Assembly: GCA_964353875.1 (NCBI GenBank)
Contig: CAYGXU010000041.1
Span: 1 to 26,281, forward strand
Length of the DNA: 26,281 bases
Source: MGNI01 sp964353875
GTDB taxonomy: Bacteria > Chloroflexota > Anaerolineae > Anaerolineales > E44-bin32
Direction of reading: 5' to 3'
Shown here: positions 1-8,480 of the stretch, in pieces
Numbering within the stretch: the stretch's first letter is position 1
Layout: each line of letters starts with the position of its first letter
Program-made: the position numbers and the translations under genes
The notes under the pieces: generated by a model
Seen by the model: the letters and a program-made list of their open reading frames with translations, nothing else
Databases searched by the model: none
What the model was told of the DNA's origin: nothing

Positions 1-2678
1 GCGTGAAATGGCGACTCTGGGCCGATTATTCGCCCACGGTGGTCAAAGTCTATGCCACAAAGGGTCCGATCACGGAGACGATCGAGGCCACTGATATGCA
101 GGGGATCTCTGGGACGAGACTCGTGCCCGTCTTCAAGGGCATTCTCCTGGATGAAGTATCCATCATGGATGAAGGGCAGCTTTCAGGTGATCTAATAACG
201 AGCGTCGTCAATCTGGCCAATATGGAGACGGGGGACTACTACCTGTGGATTCTGGCTGAAGATGGTACCATCGAAGGGAGCGCCAATCCTACGGTAGTGG
301 GGTACATTGGTGGAACAGATGTGGATGCCAACCAAGCCGACTATGATCCACTTGAGCAACTGGAGAATGCCACGGTAATCCATGTGGATCATACTGCGAC
401 TTTCCCGCAAAGCTGGACGGCCGATATTCGCAACTCCTTGGATATTGAAGATGCCAAATTGGGGGTGGAATGGGATGTGCTCGCCCACCCGGATGTCGAT
501 CAGTATACCCTGCATGTGAACAGCCCCGGTTTAGAAGAGCACGTAATTAATGCTGGCGCTGCGATCGCCGAATACGATCAGGCAGGAAATCTGATCGGGA
601 GTCCGGTCGGTGTGGCCATACTCAGGCCAATCGAACCCAATCGTACCTACAACCTTAGCGTCGAAGCCCAGGATCTCGATAGCGGTAAGACCGTCCGATC
701 GCAAGAAGTGTCCTTTACCATTGGAGCGGGTGACTTCAACCTGACCACGCCGGTTACCCGCTTCGAGCCCGATCCCGGCGATGTCTTGGTCCTGCCGATC
801 AGCCTCGTGATCACTGAGCCATTGTTCTATCCGAACGTGCATATGGCGATTAGCCTTGAAGATACGCGCTGGGGGATCGAGGCGGTCTTTGTCGGCGATC
901 TCGCTGGCGCGACGGCCTTGAGCGCTGAAAACAAGACTGCCGATCTAAGAATCTCCATCGCACCGGACACGCCGCGCGGTCTCTATTCAATCATTGTCCG
1001 AGGATACAACGGATCTATGGAGAGGGAGCTGAAGATTCTTCTGGTCATGAACAATCCGCCGCTGGCCATCGATGACCAATTCACGACGAGCGAGGACACG
1101 ATCCTGGTGGTGAGTCCTCCCGGACTCCTCGCCAACGACACCGACCCGGATGGCGATCCATTGACCGTCACTCAAGTTGACAATAGCGGGCTGGTCGGAT
1201 CGCTGATTTGGAATCCGAATGGTTCATTCGAATACAATCCCGATGGAAAGTTTGAGTATCTTGGCTCCGGGGAAGAGGCTGCCGATGCATTTGGCTACAC
1301 CATTGAGGATGGCAAGGATGGCGTCGCCAATGCACGGGCAACGATTAAAATAACTGGCGTTAACGACGGACCGGTCATCGGCTCAGCCGAGCCAGTGTCG
1401 CAGAGCCTGCAATATAGTGACCGCATCGCGCTGGTGACGATCGGTGCCAGCGATATCGATTCGTCAGCGCTCGTCATCAGCCAGGCTGCGCTTATCGACG
1501 CTTCGAAGGGCATCACCTGGCCGCTGGCGGATACCGGGCTAGAGTTTTCAGCGGGCACTTGCCAGACTGCGAACGGCGAATTGTCCTGCGATTGGATCTT
1601 GAGCGGATCAATTCAATTGCCTGCCGGAACCTACGGCCTGGCCCTGACCATCAGTGATGGCGAAGCAGAAACGACAAAACAGTTCGCTGGGTTGCTGGAA
1701 GTCGCTGCGGAAGCTGCCGATGTGACACTTGATGATGGTAACCCGCATGCAGTCGAAGTGGCGCGATTCGGTGGGAGTAGCGGTTCGTTCTCCATTACCG
1801 TTATTGTGCAAGAGGCCGTCCCTGACGAGGCGCCGTACGGCGCCGATCCTGGCAACATTGGGCTCGCCGAGGTATTTGTACAATTAGCTGCCGTCGGTCC
1901 CGGCAATTCTGTGGAAGGCACTTGCCAGCCAGTCGGGGTAAGAGGGAGCGGATATGAGGCTGAACTCGAGGTCACTTGTGGCTTCGGAGGTGTGCCCGTC
2001 AACACCTACATCGTCCAGGCATCGGCAGAAGGTGGTTATTACTCGGGAGGGTCCGAAGATGTGCTCACGGTCTATGATCCCAGCTTGGGCACCGCCGCAG
2101 GTATTGGCTCTTTCTCCTGGCCGGATGGCGGCGAGCATGCTGCCTTCAGCTTCTTTGCCAGATATGCGTTGAGAGACCTGGCGATTCATGGCAGACTGCT
2201 GCTCGTCGTCGAAGGCTCTGGTGGAGCGGTGGTGAGAAGCATAGCCCTATATGGGCTTTCGATCGGCGGGCTGCGCGATACACCCTTCAAATGGGCCGCA
2301 TTCAGTGGCGAAGGTTTCTGTGCTGGCGAGGCCGGGAATGATCCCGAGCCAAACTGCAGATTTATCGTGTATGTCGAGGATCATGATATGTCGGGAGCTG
2401 GGGCTGACAAATTCTGGATTGCAGCCCTTGATCAAAATGGCAAGATCATAGAAGATATTTCGATGGATCGTCCGGCCATAGGCAATGCCGTTACTCTAGA
2501 CGAGGGGAACATCGAGATCCTTCCCATCCCATCGAGACCACCAAGGCCGATAATACCCCCAAGGGAGCGCGACCGACCTATTCCTGATCGCCCTATCCCT
2601 GATCGCCCTGTTCCTGATCGCCCTCTCCCTGATCGTACAGGAGAGCCCCCTCGGGATCGCGGGAATAGAGGTAGGTGA
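1..2678 (+). CDS. Large cell-surface protein with cadherin-like/VCBS domain and PDRP tail (5' end outside window)
   Basis: The frame is open to the left edge. The GTG at 3 has no visible ribosome site and is probably an internal Val, so this is the C-terminal ~891 residues of a longer protein. Numbering from that codon, residues ~145-240 look like an Ig/fibronectin-type beta module (conserved NRTYNLSVEAQDLDSG). Residues ~350-452 are a clear bacterial cadherin-like/VCBS domain: NNPPLAIDD, then LLANDTDPDGDPLTV, then GSFEYNPDG, closing with ITGVNDGPV. Further beta-rich modules with paired Cys follow. The C-terminus (~845-891) is Pro/Arg/Asp-rich with four tandem (I/V/L)PDR(P/T) units. Such domains occur in secreted adhesin-like proteins; no enzymatic motif is visible. 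No sortase motif or SLH domain is seen at the C-terminus. A hairpin with a T-run follows. Exact role unknown. Confidence 0.8.
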   Translation, partial: VKWRLWADYSPTVVKVYATKGPITETIEATDMQGISGTRLVPVFKGILLDEVSIMDEGQLSGDLITSVVNLANMETGDYYLWILAEDGTIEGSANPTVVGYIGGTDVDANQADYDPLEQLENATVIHVDHTATFPQSWTADIRNSLDIEDAKLGVEWDVLAHPDVDQYTLHVNSPGLEEHVINAGAAIAEYDQAGNLIGSPVGVAILRPIEPNRTYNLSVEAQDLDSGKTVRSQEVSFTIGAGDFNLTTPVTRFEPDPGDVLVLPISLVITEPLFYPNVHMAISLEDTRWGIEAVFVGDLAGATALSAENKTADLRISIAPDTPRGLYSIIVRGYNGSMERELKILLVMNNPPLAIDDQFTTSEDTILVVSPPGLLANDTDPDGDPLTVTQVDNSGLVGSLIWNPNGSFEYNPDGKFEYLGSGEEAADAFGYTIEDGKDGVANARATIKITGVNDGPVIGSAEPVSQSLQYSDRIALVTIGASDIDSSALVISQAALIDASKGITWPLADTGLEFSAGTCQTANGELSCDWILSGSIQLPAGTYGLALTISDGEAETTKQFAGLLEVAAEAADVTLDDGNPHAVEVARFGGSSGSFSITVIVQEAVPDEAPYGADPGNIGLAEVFVQLAAVGPGNSVEGTCQPVGVRGSGYEAELEVTCGFGGVPVNTYIVQASAEGGYYSGGSEDVLTVYDPSLGTAAGIGSFSWPDGGEHAAFSFFARYALRDLAIHGRLLLVVEGSGGAVVRSIALYGLSIGGLRDTPFKWAAFSGEGFCAGEAGNDPEPNCRFIVYVEDHDMSGAGADKFWIAALDQNGKIIEDISMDRPAIGNAVTLDEGNIEILPIPSRPPRPIIPPRERDRPIPDRPIPDRPVPDRPLPDRTGEPPRDRGNRGR
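2580..2639 (+). repeat. 15-bp tandem repeat (4 units) encoding xPDRP
   Basis: Four successive 15-nt units, each of the form NTYCCTGATCGCCCT, encode IPDRP, IPDRP, VPDRP and LPDRT at the end of the surface protein. Changes fall mainly at the first codon of each unit, so the peptide pattern is preserved. This is a slippage-prone array that could change tail length in multiples of five residues. Confidence 0.85.
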
Positions 2679-2750
2679 GGTCTTTATTGAGCATGCTGAT
2701 ATACCTGGCGATCTGAGTTTTCGCTTCATAGGAAGCGCGGATCACATCAG

Positions 2751-2794
2751 AAACCCGGCAATGACCATCAAATGCAGCCAATCGCCGGGTTTTT
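2751..2794 (+). terminator. Hairpin terminator after the surface-protein gene
   Basis: AAACCCGGC at 2751-2759 pairs with GCCGGGTTT at 2784-2792, followed by further T. The loop is about 24 nt, longer than usual. It lies ~75 bp after the stop codon. The rest of 2679-3023 shows no convincing gene; the open frame starting at 2931 is antisense to the YhhN gene for most of its length. Confidence 0.6.
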
Positions 2795-3023
2795 GATTCA
2801 TTCCATCAGCTTAATGCCTGCTTTGATCAAGGGACAAACAAAGGAAAGATGTTCCGCATTAGGATCATCAACTATTTCATCCCAGCGCATCCATTAGACA
2901 CAAGAGCGCAGGTACTCTAATCTACAATGGATGATTAGCCCTGCAGGCATTGAGCGACGGGTGGCCGAGTATGATGACACTGCAAAGTGTAATCCTAATT
3001 GTGCAGCGTCTCCATGTTGTTTT

Positions 3024-3695
3024 TCAGAGGCCGCCCAATCGAAGAAGAACACCGGCAGCAATCAAGTATTGTGCCAGATGATACATGATCATATTGATCA
3101 GTCTTCCATGACGCAGGGGCTGGACGAAACGATTCCAGGCCAAGACGGCGTCCGAGGCAAAGAACAGCACGGCGCCAATGGTCGCCAGGATCGCACTCAG
3201 TATCGACCATTCAGGTCGCACGAGGGTGATGGACGCCGACCAGACCATCAGGCTAATGACGACGATATAAATCGTCACCGGTAGTACCAATGACCGATCG
3301 CCAGCACCCATAAGAGCCCGCCGTAAACGGCCGTAAATAGGGATGGCGGCGATGAGAATCGCGAGGATGAAAAGAAGCGCGATCGGTTTAAAGTAAAGGC
3401 CAGAGATATTAAAACCCAGGATATAGGCAATATGGGCCAGTAAGAAGGCAAGCAAGCCGGCAATAAAGAATTTAGCGGGAAGCATCAGGAATACATCCCC
3501 AGCAAGGGATAGGATCAACCCAATTAGAAACAATATCCCGATTGCTGTTCCGTCGGGAGGCAGCCTATCGAGGTACCATATAATCAAGAAGACCATTGTC
3601 AGGGGTTTGACAACGATTTCTAATGATCGCCGCTGGGTGGTCACAGCAAACCAATCCAGGATCGCACACGCAAAGCTAAGGATGAGAATCGCCAT
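3024..3695 (-). CDS. YhhN/TMEM86 family membrane protein (lysoplasmalogenase-like)
   Basis: A 223-residue, highly hydrophobic protein with about eight predicted membrane helices. It matches the YhhN/TMEM86 family: GDVFLMLP at ~66-73, then FLLAHIAYILGF at ~84-95, then SDAVLAWNRF, and a late MYHLAQYLIAAG. The conserved Asp in GDVFLML, the His of AHIAY and the second Asp in SDAVLAW are the residues usually kept in this family. Eukaryotic TMEM86 members hydrolyse the vinyl-ether bond of lysoplasmalogens; bacterial members are mostly untested, so the substrate here is inferred. The ATG is well supported by AGGAGG six bases upstream. It stands alone, convergent with the preceding surface gene. Confidence 0.85.
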   Translation of the reverse strand: MAILILSFACAILDWFAVTTQRRSLEIVVKPLTMVFLIIWYLDRLPPDGTAIGILFLIGLILSLAGDVFLMLPAKFFIAGLLAFLLAHIAYILGFNISGLYFKPIALLFILAILIAAIPIYGRLRRALMGAGDRSLVLPVTIYIVVISLMVWSASITLVRPEWSILSAILATIGAVLFFASDAVLAWNRFVQPLRHGRLINMIMYHLAQYLIAAGVLLRLGGL

Positions 3696-3818
3696 TTGTT
3701 CCTCCTCTTTCTTTTATATTCAACTCACGGATTTATTTGCCTGTCTTTCAATAATGACGGATATGTTATAAGGATGATCGGAATTAAATAATCCCTGTCG
3801 TGATCCCATTATAAGTAA

Positions 3819-3860
3819 GTTCTCAGGGATTCTTCGTCGCTACGCTCCTCAGGATGAACC
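3819..3860. repeat. Possible dispersed 'CTGAGGAGCGTAGCGACGAAG' type element
   Basis: Within the 322-bp gene-free stretch 3696-4017 is a segment whose minus strand reads CCTGAGGAGCGTAGCGACGA then AGAATCCCTGAG. From memory, segments of this kind recur between genes in many bacterial genomes. Only one copy lies in this window, so its repeat nature cannot be shown here. CTCAGG occurs at both ends as a direct repeat. Nothing else recognisable is seen in 3696-4017. Confidence 0.4.
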
Positions 3861-4017
3861 CATGGGCATTTTCAAGCGGTGTAGCAACGGTTGGTTGCCA
3901 TCTGCGACGACTCAAAATCCGAGCCGACTCAGAGCGGTGCCCCGCATTTTTTCATGGAAGTTAAAACACGAATCCCCACACTTCGTTTTCGAAATTCCAT
4001 CCGCTAAATAATGCTGT

Positions 4018-5418
4018 TTAGACCGGTTCAACCTGTCTACGAATGTTGATAGCGAGGGCTTCTGCTTTTTGAGGCGCAAGCCCCAAGTAATGATCGATTC
4101 GGAAGAGCGCTTTCATTTGATCGACGTTTAGATACTGGACCAGAATTTCGTCCTTGGAGACCCGCTCGAAAAGCGGATTGGACTCTCCCTTTTGTAACGC
4201 TTCCCAGGCATGTAGGCTGTGCTGTCGAAGTCGTTCATGCATCTCCTGGCGGTTCGCCCCCGCTTGCACAAGCGCGGTGAGGATGCGTTCTATGGCTGAG
4301 AATGGGGCAAAGGTCTCCATTGAAATTCGAATTCCGTTTGGATCGATCACCAGTCCATTCACAATCTCATGACAGGCGAGCAGGATTTCATCACAGGTCA
4401 AGAACGCCTGCGGGAGGATCGTGCGACGGTTGGCCGAGTCATCCAGGGTTCGTTCAAGCCAGTTATTGGCCGCGTTCTCCCAGGCGACCGTGGTGAAGGC
4501 GGGCAGGAGGCGACAAAGCGAGCAAATCATCTCAGCTCGCACAGGATTACGTTTGAAAGGCATGGCGCTGGATCCAACCTGCCATTCTCCGAAAGGCTCA
4601 GCCATGGCGCTGAGTTGGGGGGATTGCAGGATTCGCAGATCGACGGCGAATTTGTGTACCGAAGAAGCCAAGGCAGCCAGGGCACTCAGGAGGAGAAAGT
4701 CCTGAACACGAGGGTAGGTTTGCGTTTTAATTGGGTATGCCTCTAGATCGAGTTTCATCAGGATTTCAGCTTCAAGGGTCTCCGCGTTTAGCGAACTCCC
4801 TGTGAGCATCTCCACGAAGGGTGCATAGGTGCCGACGGCTCCGGCGAACCCCTTACCACGAAGTTCCTTTTGAGTCTGTTTCAGTTTTTCATAGTGCCCC
4901 AGGAGATCCTGTGCATACATTGCCAATCGATAGCCAAGCGTGGTGGGTTCGGCCGGCTGCAAGTGAGTATATCCCATGACAGCCAGACTGGCGGTGGATT
5001 CGATTTTTTCTGCGAAACAAAGCAGCAAATCCTTTAGGCGGGTAATTATTAATTCAAGCGCTGCTTTTTGACAAAGGACATCGGCATTGTCTTTCACGTC
5101 GGCTGAGGTGAGACCCCAATGGAGGATCGCTCCGCCGAGGGGACACTGCTCAGCGAAGGTTTTTACTTCGGACATCAAATCGTGGCCGATCTCCGCTTCG
5201 ATTTGTCTTGCGCGTCTCAGGTCGATATTCATCGCCTGGCTTTTCAAATCCTCGACTTGATCGTTTTTGATGAAGTCATGGGAAGCCATCGTTTCAGCCA
5301 CGGCGACCCAAATTCGACGCCAGGTGAGCCTCTGCTTCTGTTCTGACCATAACTCGCGCATGGGTTGCGAGCCATAGCGATAAGAGAAAGGTGATTGATA
5401 GATATTCTCGTCAATCAT
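4018..5418 (-). CDS. purB: Adenylosuccinate lyase
   Basis: Fumarase/aspartase superfamily enzyme that removes fumarate from SAICAR and from adenylosuccinate in purine synthesis; cytosolic and normally a homotetramer. The signature GSSAMPFKRNP lies at ~286-296 (numbered from the upstream GTG at 5430) and carries the flexible-loop catalytic Ser. The general-acid His sits in GYTHLQPAEPT (~153-163), and TSADVKDNAD (~108-117) contacts substrate. Length (466-470) fits the family. I prefer the ATG at 5418, because GAGG lies six bases before it; the GTG at 5430, overlapping the methyltransferase TGA, has a poorer site and would add four residues. It is last in the era-methyltransferase-purB cluster and probably translated by coupling. 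Confidence 0.95.
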   Translation of the reverse strand: MIDENIYQSPFSYRYGSQPMRELWSEQKQRLTWRRIWVAVAETMASHDFIKNDQVEDLKSQAMNIDLRRARQIEAEIGHDLMSEVKTFAEQCPLGGAILHWGLTSADVKDNADVLCQKAALELIITRLKDLLLCFAEKIESTASLAVMGYTHLQPAEPTTLGYRLAMYAQDLLGHYEKLKQTQKELRGKGFAGAVGTYAPFVEMLTGSSLNAETLEAEILMKLDLEAYPIKTQTYPRVQDFLLLSALAALASSVHKFAVDLRILQSPQLSAMAEPFGEWQVGSSAMPFKRNPVRAEMICSLCRLLPAFTTVAWENAANNWLERTLDDSANRRTILPQAFLTCDEILLACHEIVNGLVIDPNGIRISMETFAPFSAIERILTALVQAGANRQEMHERLRQHSLHAWEALQKGESNPLFERVSKDEILVQYLNVDQMKALFRIDHYLGLAPQKAEALAINIRRQVEPV

Positions 5419-5426
5419 TTCTGACC

Positions 5427-6359
5427 TCACATCAATCCGAGTTCCGGCTGGATTGGGGTAGAAGAAAGGTCTTCGAGACGCTTCTGGGCAAGTTGCAGAT
5501 ATTCCGAATTGATATCGTATCCGACGAAATAGCGATCACATCTTCGAGCTGCCAGGCAGGTTGTGCCTGATCCGCAAAATGGATCGAGGATGATGTCACC
5601 AAGAAAGGTGTACAGCTCGATCAACCGTCGGGGGAGCTCCTCTGGGAAGGGCGCCGGGTGACCAACGCGTTGAGCGGATTCGGCCGGGAAGGTCCATACG
5701 CTCTTTGTCCAGGACAAGAAATCTTCCTTCTCGATTGTGCTCTTCCGCTCATCCCGTTGACGAGAAAACGAATCCTTCGAAAAGACGAGGATGTATTCGT
5801 GTGTATCACGCAGGACTGGATTGGCCGCAGAACACCAGGATCCCCAAGCGGTTGATACGCCGGCACTGGAAGCCTTGTCCCAGATGATCTCGCCACGCAT
5901 GAGAAAGCCAATTTCAAGCATATCGTGGATGATATAGGCATGAAGGGGGAGGTAGGGTTTACGTCCTACATTAGCGATGTTGATGCACGCCCGTCCACCC
6001 GTCACCAGGACCCGGTAAGTCTCCAGACCAACCCGACTTAGAAGCTGCCGATACTCCTCCAGGGTCATGTCCTCATCGTACTCTTTACGCACGTTATAAG
6101 GGGGCGAGGTGACCATGAGATGGATGCAATCACCAGGAAGCTCAGACATGTTTTCAGAGGATTTCAGGAATAATCGATCATGGCAAGACTGGGGAAGGGC
6201 CTGTTCTTTATAGATAAGCTGCCCCTTCGGTTTTCGGTCCTGGTAAAGACGACTATTGTAGAATACCGAAGAATCGTGGCTCGACCTTCCTGGAGAACCA
6301 AAGGAGCTGGTCTCCGTGCTTTTCCTTTTATGTTTTTTCAACTGCCCTCCTGGCATCAT
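5427..6359 (-). CDS. Solitary DNA methyltransferase (N4-cytosine/N6-adenine, beta class)
   Basis: A 310-residue SAM-dependent DNA methylase of the N6_N4_Mtase family. The catalytic motif IV TSPPYNV is at 84-90 and precedes the SAM-binding motif I DPFCGSGTT at 259-267, the order of the beta class. The conserved HPAPFPEELPRRLIELY region is at 234-250. SPPY is seen in both N4C and N6A enzymes, so the base modified cannot be called. The first ~50 residues are basic and low-complexity. No restriction endonuclease or specificity subunit is nearby, so it looks like an orphan methylase. It starts 17 bp after era and runs into purB. The ATG at 6359 has a weak ribosome site; a TTG at 6341 directly follows AGGAGG (4-nt spacer) and is an alternative start. 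Confidence 0.88.
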   Translation of the reverse strand: MMPGGQLKKHKRKSTETSSFGSPGRSSHDSSVFYNSRLYQDRKPKGQLIYKEQALPQSCHDRLFLKSSENMSELPGDCIHLMVTSPPYNVRKEYDEDMTLEEYRQLLSRVGLETYRVLVTGGRACINIANVGRKPYLPLHAYIIHDMLEIGFLMRGEIIWDKASSAGVSTAWGSWCSAANPVLRDTHEYILVFSKDSFSRQRDERKSTIEKEDFLSWTKSVWTFPAESAQRVGHPAPFPEELPRRLIELYTFLGDIILDPFCGSGTTCLAARRCDRYFVGYDINSEYLQLAQKRLEDLSSTPIQPELGLM

Positions 6360-6376
6360 CTTTCGTCAATTTATGA

Positions 6377-7297
6377 TCACCGTTTGCGACGATAGCCAAG
6401 ACGATTCAATGTGGCTTGATCATTGCGCCATTTTGGCAGGACTTTTACACGTAATTGAAGGTAGACTTTTCGTCCTGACATTTGCTCAATCTCTTTTCGC
6501 GCCATGCTGCCAATGTCCCGCAGCATAACACCCCCTTTGCCGATGACAATCCCTTTCTGTGATTGGCGTTCAACGAAAATTGTGGCGGCGATATAAGCTC
6601 CATGATCGCCTCGCTCTTGATATTCGTCAATGCGCACATCGATACTATGAGGAACTTCTTCACGAAGAAGATGCAATCCCGCAGTACGGATAAGATCAGC
6701 CGTGACTTCTCGCTCAGTCGTGTCGGTAATGATCTCTTCTGGATAATACGGTGGGCCGAATGGCAAGCAGTCGATCAGACATTGGAGAAGTTCTTCGCGA
6801 TGATCCCCGCGCGTGGCTGAAAACGGGGTCATCTCCACCCCAGGTAATAAGGTCTGATATTGTTCACGGCGTTCATGAATTTGCTCATGCTTTACGAGGT
6901 CGACTTTGTTCAACCCTGCCAACAAGGTTCGAGGGGAGGGGGTATTCAAGATCGTTTTGGATACTTCATGATCATCCTCATGAGGCGGCTGACTGATGTC
7001 GAACATCACCAAGACGGCGTCTACCTCTTCCATGGCCTGCTCCGCTTCCATATTCATCCACTCCCCGAGTCGATGATGAGGTCTATGTAAGCCAGGGGTA
7101 TCAACGAAGATCAACTGCGCGTGCTCCAACGTGAGGATTCCCAATTGACATCGACGCGTCGTTTGAGGCCATGGGGATGTTGGCGCGATGCTCTGACCCA
7201 GATATACATTGAGCAGGGTCGATTTGCCCACATTTGGTCGTCCGATAAGACAAACATAACCTGATCGATGCTCTTTCTGTATGTCCGTTTGATCCAT
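6377..7297 (-). CDS. era: GTPase Era
   Basis: Ribosome-assembly GTPase that binds 16S rRNA near its 3' end. G1 GRPNVGKS is at 19-26, G3 DTPGLH at 66-71, G4 NKVD at 130-133 and G5 SAT at 160-162. The region after the G domain (PEEIITDTTEREVTADLIR) is Era-typical. The C-terminal KH domain carries GKGG at 253-256 and ends KVLPKWRND...LNRLGY. Length 306 is normal. There is no Shine-Dalgarno sequence before the ATG, and a good promoter ends only six bases upstream, so the message may be leaderless. First gene of the cluster with the methylase and purB. Confidence 0.96.
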   Translation of the reverse strand: MDQTDIQKEHRSGYVCLIGRPNVGKSTLLNVYLGQSIAPTSPWPQTTRRCQLGILTLEHAQLIFVDTPGLHRPHHRLGEWMNMEAEQAMEEVDAVLVMFDISQPPHEDDHEVSKTILNTPSPRTLLAGLNKVDLVKHEQIHERREQYQTLLPGVEMTPFSATRGDHREELLQCLIDCLPFGPPYYPEEIITDTTEREVTADLIRTAGLHLLREEVPHSIDVRIDEYQERGDHGAYIAATIFVERQSQKGIVIGKGGVMLRDIGSMARKEIEQMSGRKVYLQLRVKVLPKWRNDQATLNRLGYRRKR

Positions 7298-7303
7298 GAT
7301 CTT

Positions 7304-7332
7304 ATTGTGTTTGCATCTTCATGACCTGTCAA
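7304..7332 (-). promoter_or_regulatory. Sigma70-type promoter for era, implying a leaderless mRNA
   Basis: On the minus strand TTGACA (7327-7332) and CACAAT (7304-7309) are separated by 17 bp. Six bases separate the -10 box from the era ATG, so initiation at the usual distance would fall on the A of the start codon. Confidence 0.5.
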
Positions 7333-7387
7333 GCATAACTGCAGAAATTCGGATGGATCTTCTCAGCAAGCTCGATTGAAATGCGGC

Positions 7388-7435
7388 TATAATATCCATC
7401 AAAGAAGGGCTTGGAGGATCTATTAACGAAGCCCT
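7388..7435 (+). promoter_or_regulatory. Possible -10 box and leader hairpin before the DUF47 gene
   Basis: TATAAT at 7388-7393 has no good -35 at the expected distance. It is followed by an inverted repeat, AGGGCTT (7406-7412) with AAGCCCT (7429-7435). If used, it gives a leader of nearly 190 nt before the gene at 7589. Weak evidence. Confidence 0.25.
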
Positions 7436-7588
7436 GCCAAGTCAGGGATAAACCTTGGATCAATATGGTAAGTCAAGCTATTTTAGAATAGTATGCAATA
7501 GTTTCATGCGTTTTAAGGAAGATAAAAATCCTGTTTAAATTTTCACATAGGCACAAGCACCATTAAATCGTAAAAAGGATGGTCAGGA

Positions 7589-8212
7589 ATGGGGATCTTT
7601 TCGAAGAAAAAAAAGAAGGATCGATTTATTGAGCTACTTATCAAGCAAGCAGAATTCGCCGTTGAGGGCTTCCAAACGCTCTTGATGTATGTCAAGGAAC
7701 CGGATGAAACCCTTGCACAAAGGGTGACGGCGATTGAAAAGGAAGCAGATGAGATCCGCAGGATTTTAATCGATGAACTCAACCAGACCTTCATTACCCC
7801 AATCGATCGTGAAGATATCTTCTCTCTTTCTCTAACCGTCGATGATATTCTTGATTATGCCAACACAACCGTGGATGAGATGGTGCTATTTGAAGTAACG
7901 CCAAATACTTTTATCGAGCGAATGGTATCACTCATGGCCGATGCCGCCCGCGAGATTTATCTGGGCGTGCTGCAGCTTGAAGATCATCCCAACGTAGCCA
8001 ATGACCATGCGGTACGGGCAAAAGCCCTGGAAAATCGCGTTGAGACGGTTTATCGTGAGGCGCTCGCAAACCTTTTTCATTTACCGCGTGATATTGAACA
8101 CATCTTTGAGATCTTGAAGTTACGTGAGGTTTATCGACATCTATCCAATGCTGCTGATCGGGGTGATGCAGCCGCGAATGTGATTGGGGATATTGTTGTA
8201 AAAAAGCTTTAA
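7589..8212 (+). CDS. DUF47/PhoU-like phosphate-transport accessory protein
   Basis: A 207-residue, all-helical protein of the DUF47 (PhoU_div) family. Family features seen: an N-terminal MGIFSKKKKK followed by F..LL..QAE...EG; a basic-acidic helix AIEKEADEIRR; DREDIFSLS.TVDDILDYANTTVDEM in the middle; and a C-terminal KLREVYRHLSNAADRGDAAANVIGDIVVK. These acidic E/D clusters form metal-binding sites in PhoU relatives. DUF47 genes usually sit next to a Pit-type phosphate transporter and are thought to regulate it; no transporter gene is in this window, so partnership is inferred from the family only. A strong terminator follows, making it a single-gene unit. Confidence 0.88.
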   Translation: MGIFSKKKKKDRFIELLIKQAEFAVEGFQTLLMYVKEPDETLAQRVTAIEKEADEIRRILIDELNQTFITPIDREDIFSLSLTVDDILDYANTTVDEMVLFEVTPNTFIERMVSLMADAAREIYLGVLQLEDHPNVANDHAVRAKALENRVETVYREALANLFHLPRDIEHIFEILKLREVYRHLSNAADRGDAAANVIGDIVVKKL

Positions 8213-8254
8213 TTCCTGAATTGCAGTTTATGATTATCTTTATCTGCTAATCTT

Positions 8255-8294
8255 AATCATCCCTTATGATCCTTTGAAGGGATGATTGATTTTT
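8255..8294 (+). terminator. Rho-independent terminator of the DUF47 gene
   Basis: Perfect 11-bp stem: AATCATCCCTT (8255-8265) pairs with AAGGGATGATT (8277-8287). An 11-nt loop separates the arms and a T-rich run ends at 8294. It starts about 40 bp after the stop codon. Confidence 0.88.
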
Positions 8295-8339
8295 AGCATC
8301 AACACAGGCTCCATGATTGAGCTCGCCAACACAATTTGG

Positions 8340-8377
8340 ATTAGGAGAATTTTGCGATTTTCTCCGAGCTTCCTAAT
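8340..8377 (-). terminator. Possible hairpin after the recombinase-like gene
   Basis: ATTAGGA (8340-8346) pairs with TCCTAAT (8371-8377), and a competing inner pairing GGAGAA (8344-8349) with TTCTCC (8360-8365) shares three bases with it. It lies about 100 bp past the stop of the minus-strand gene and lacks a clear T-run, so termination is only a guess. Confidence 0.3.
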
Positions 8378-8480
8378 ATTGAGATTTCTTAGGCTATCAT
8401 TCTGTAATGACCCGCAGGGGGATCAACGCGGATACTGACCTGAAGATCGGGAGGGTTGTCGAGGTTGTGAATTCTTGTGT

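Noticed and set aside
1631..2005. 124-codon minus-strand frame inside the surface protein
   Set aside because: Ser/Thr/Pro-rich antisense frame with no start signal; the plus frame continues across it.
2931..3284. 117-codon plus-strand frame near the YhhN gene
   Set aside because: Mostly antisense to the YhhN gene, no ribosome site, no recognisable protein features.
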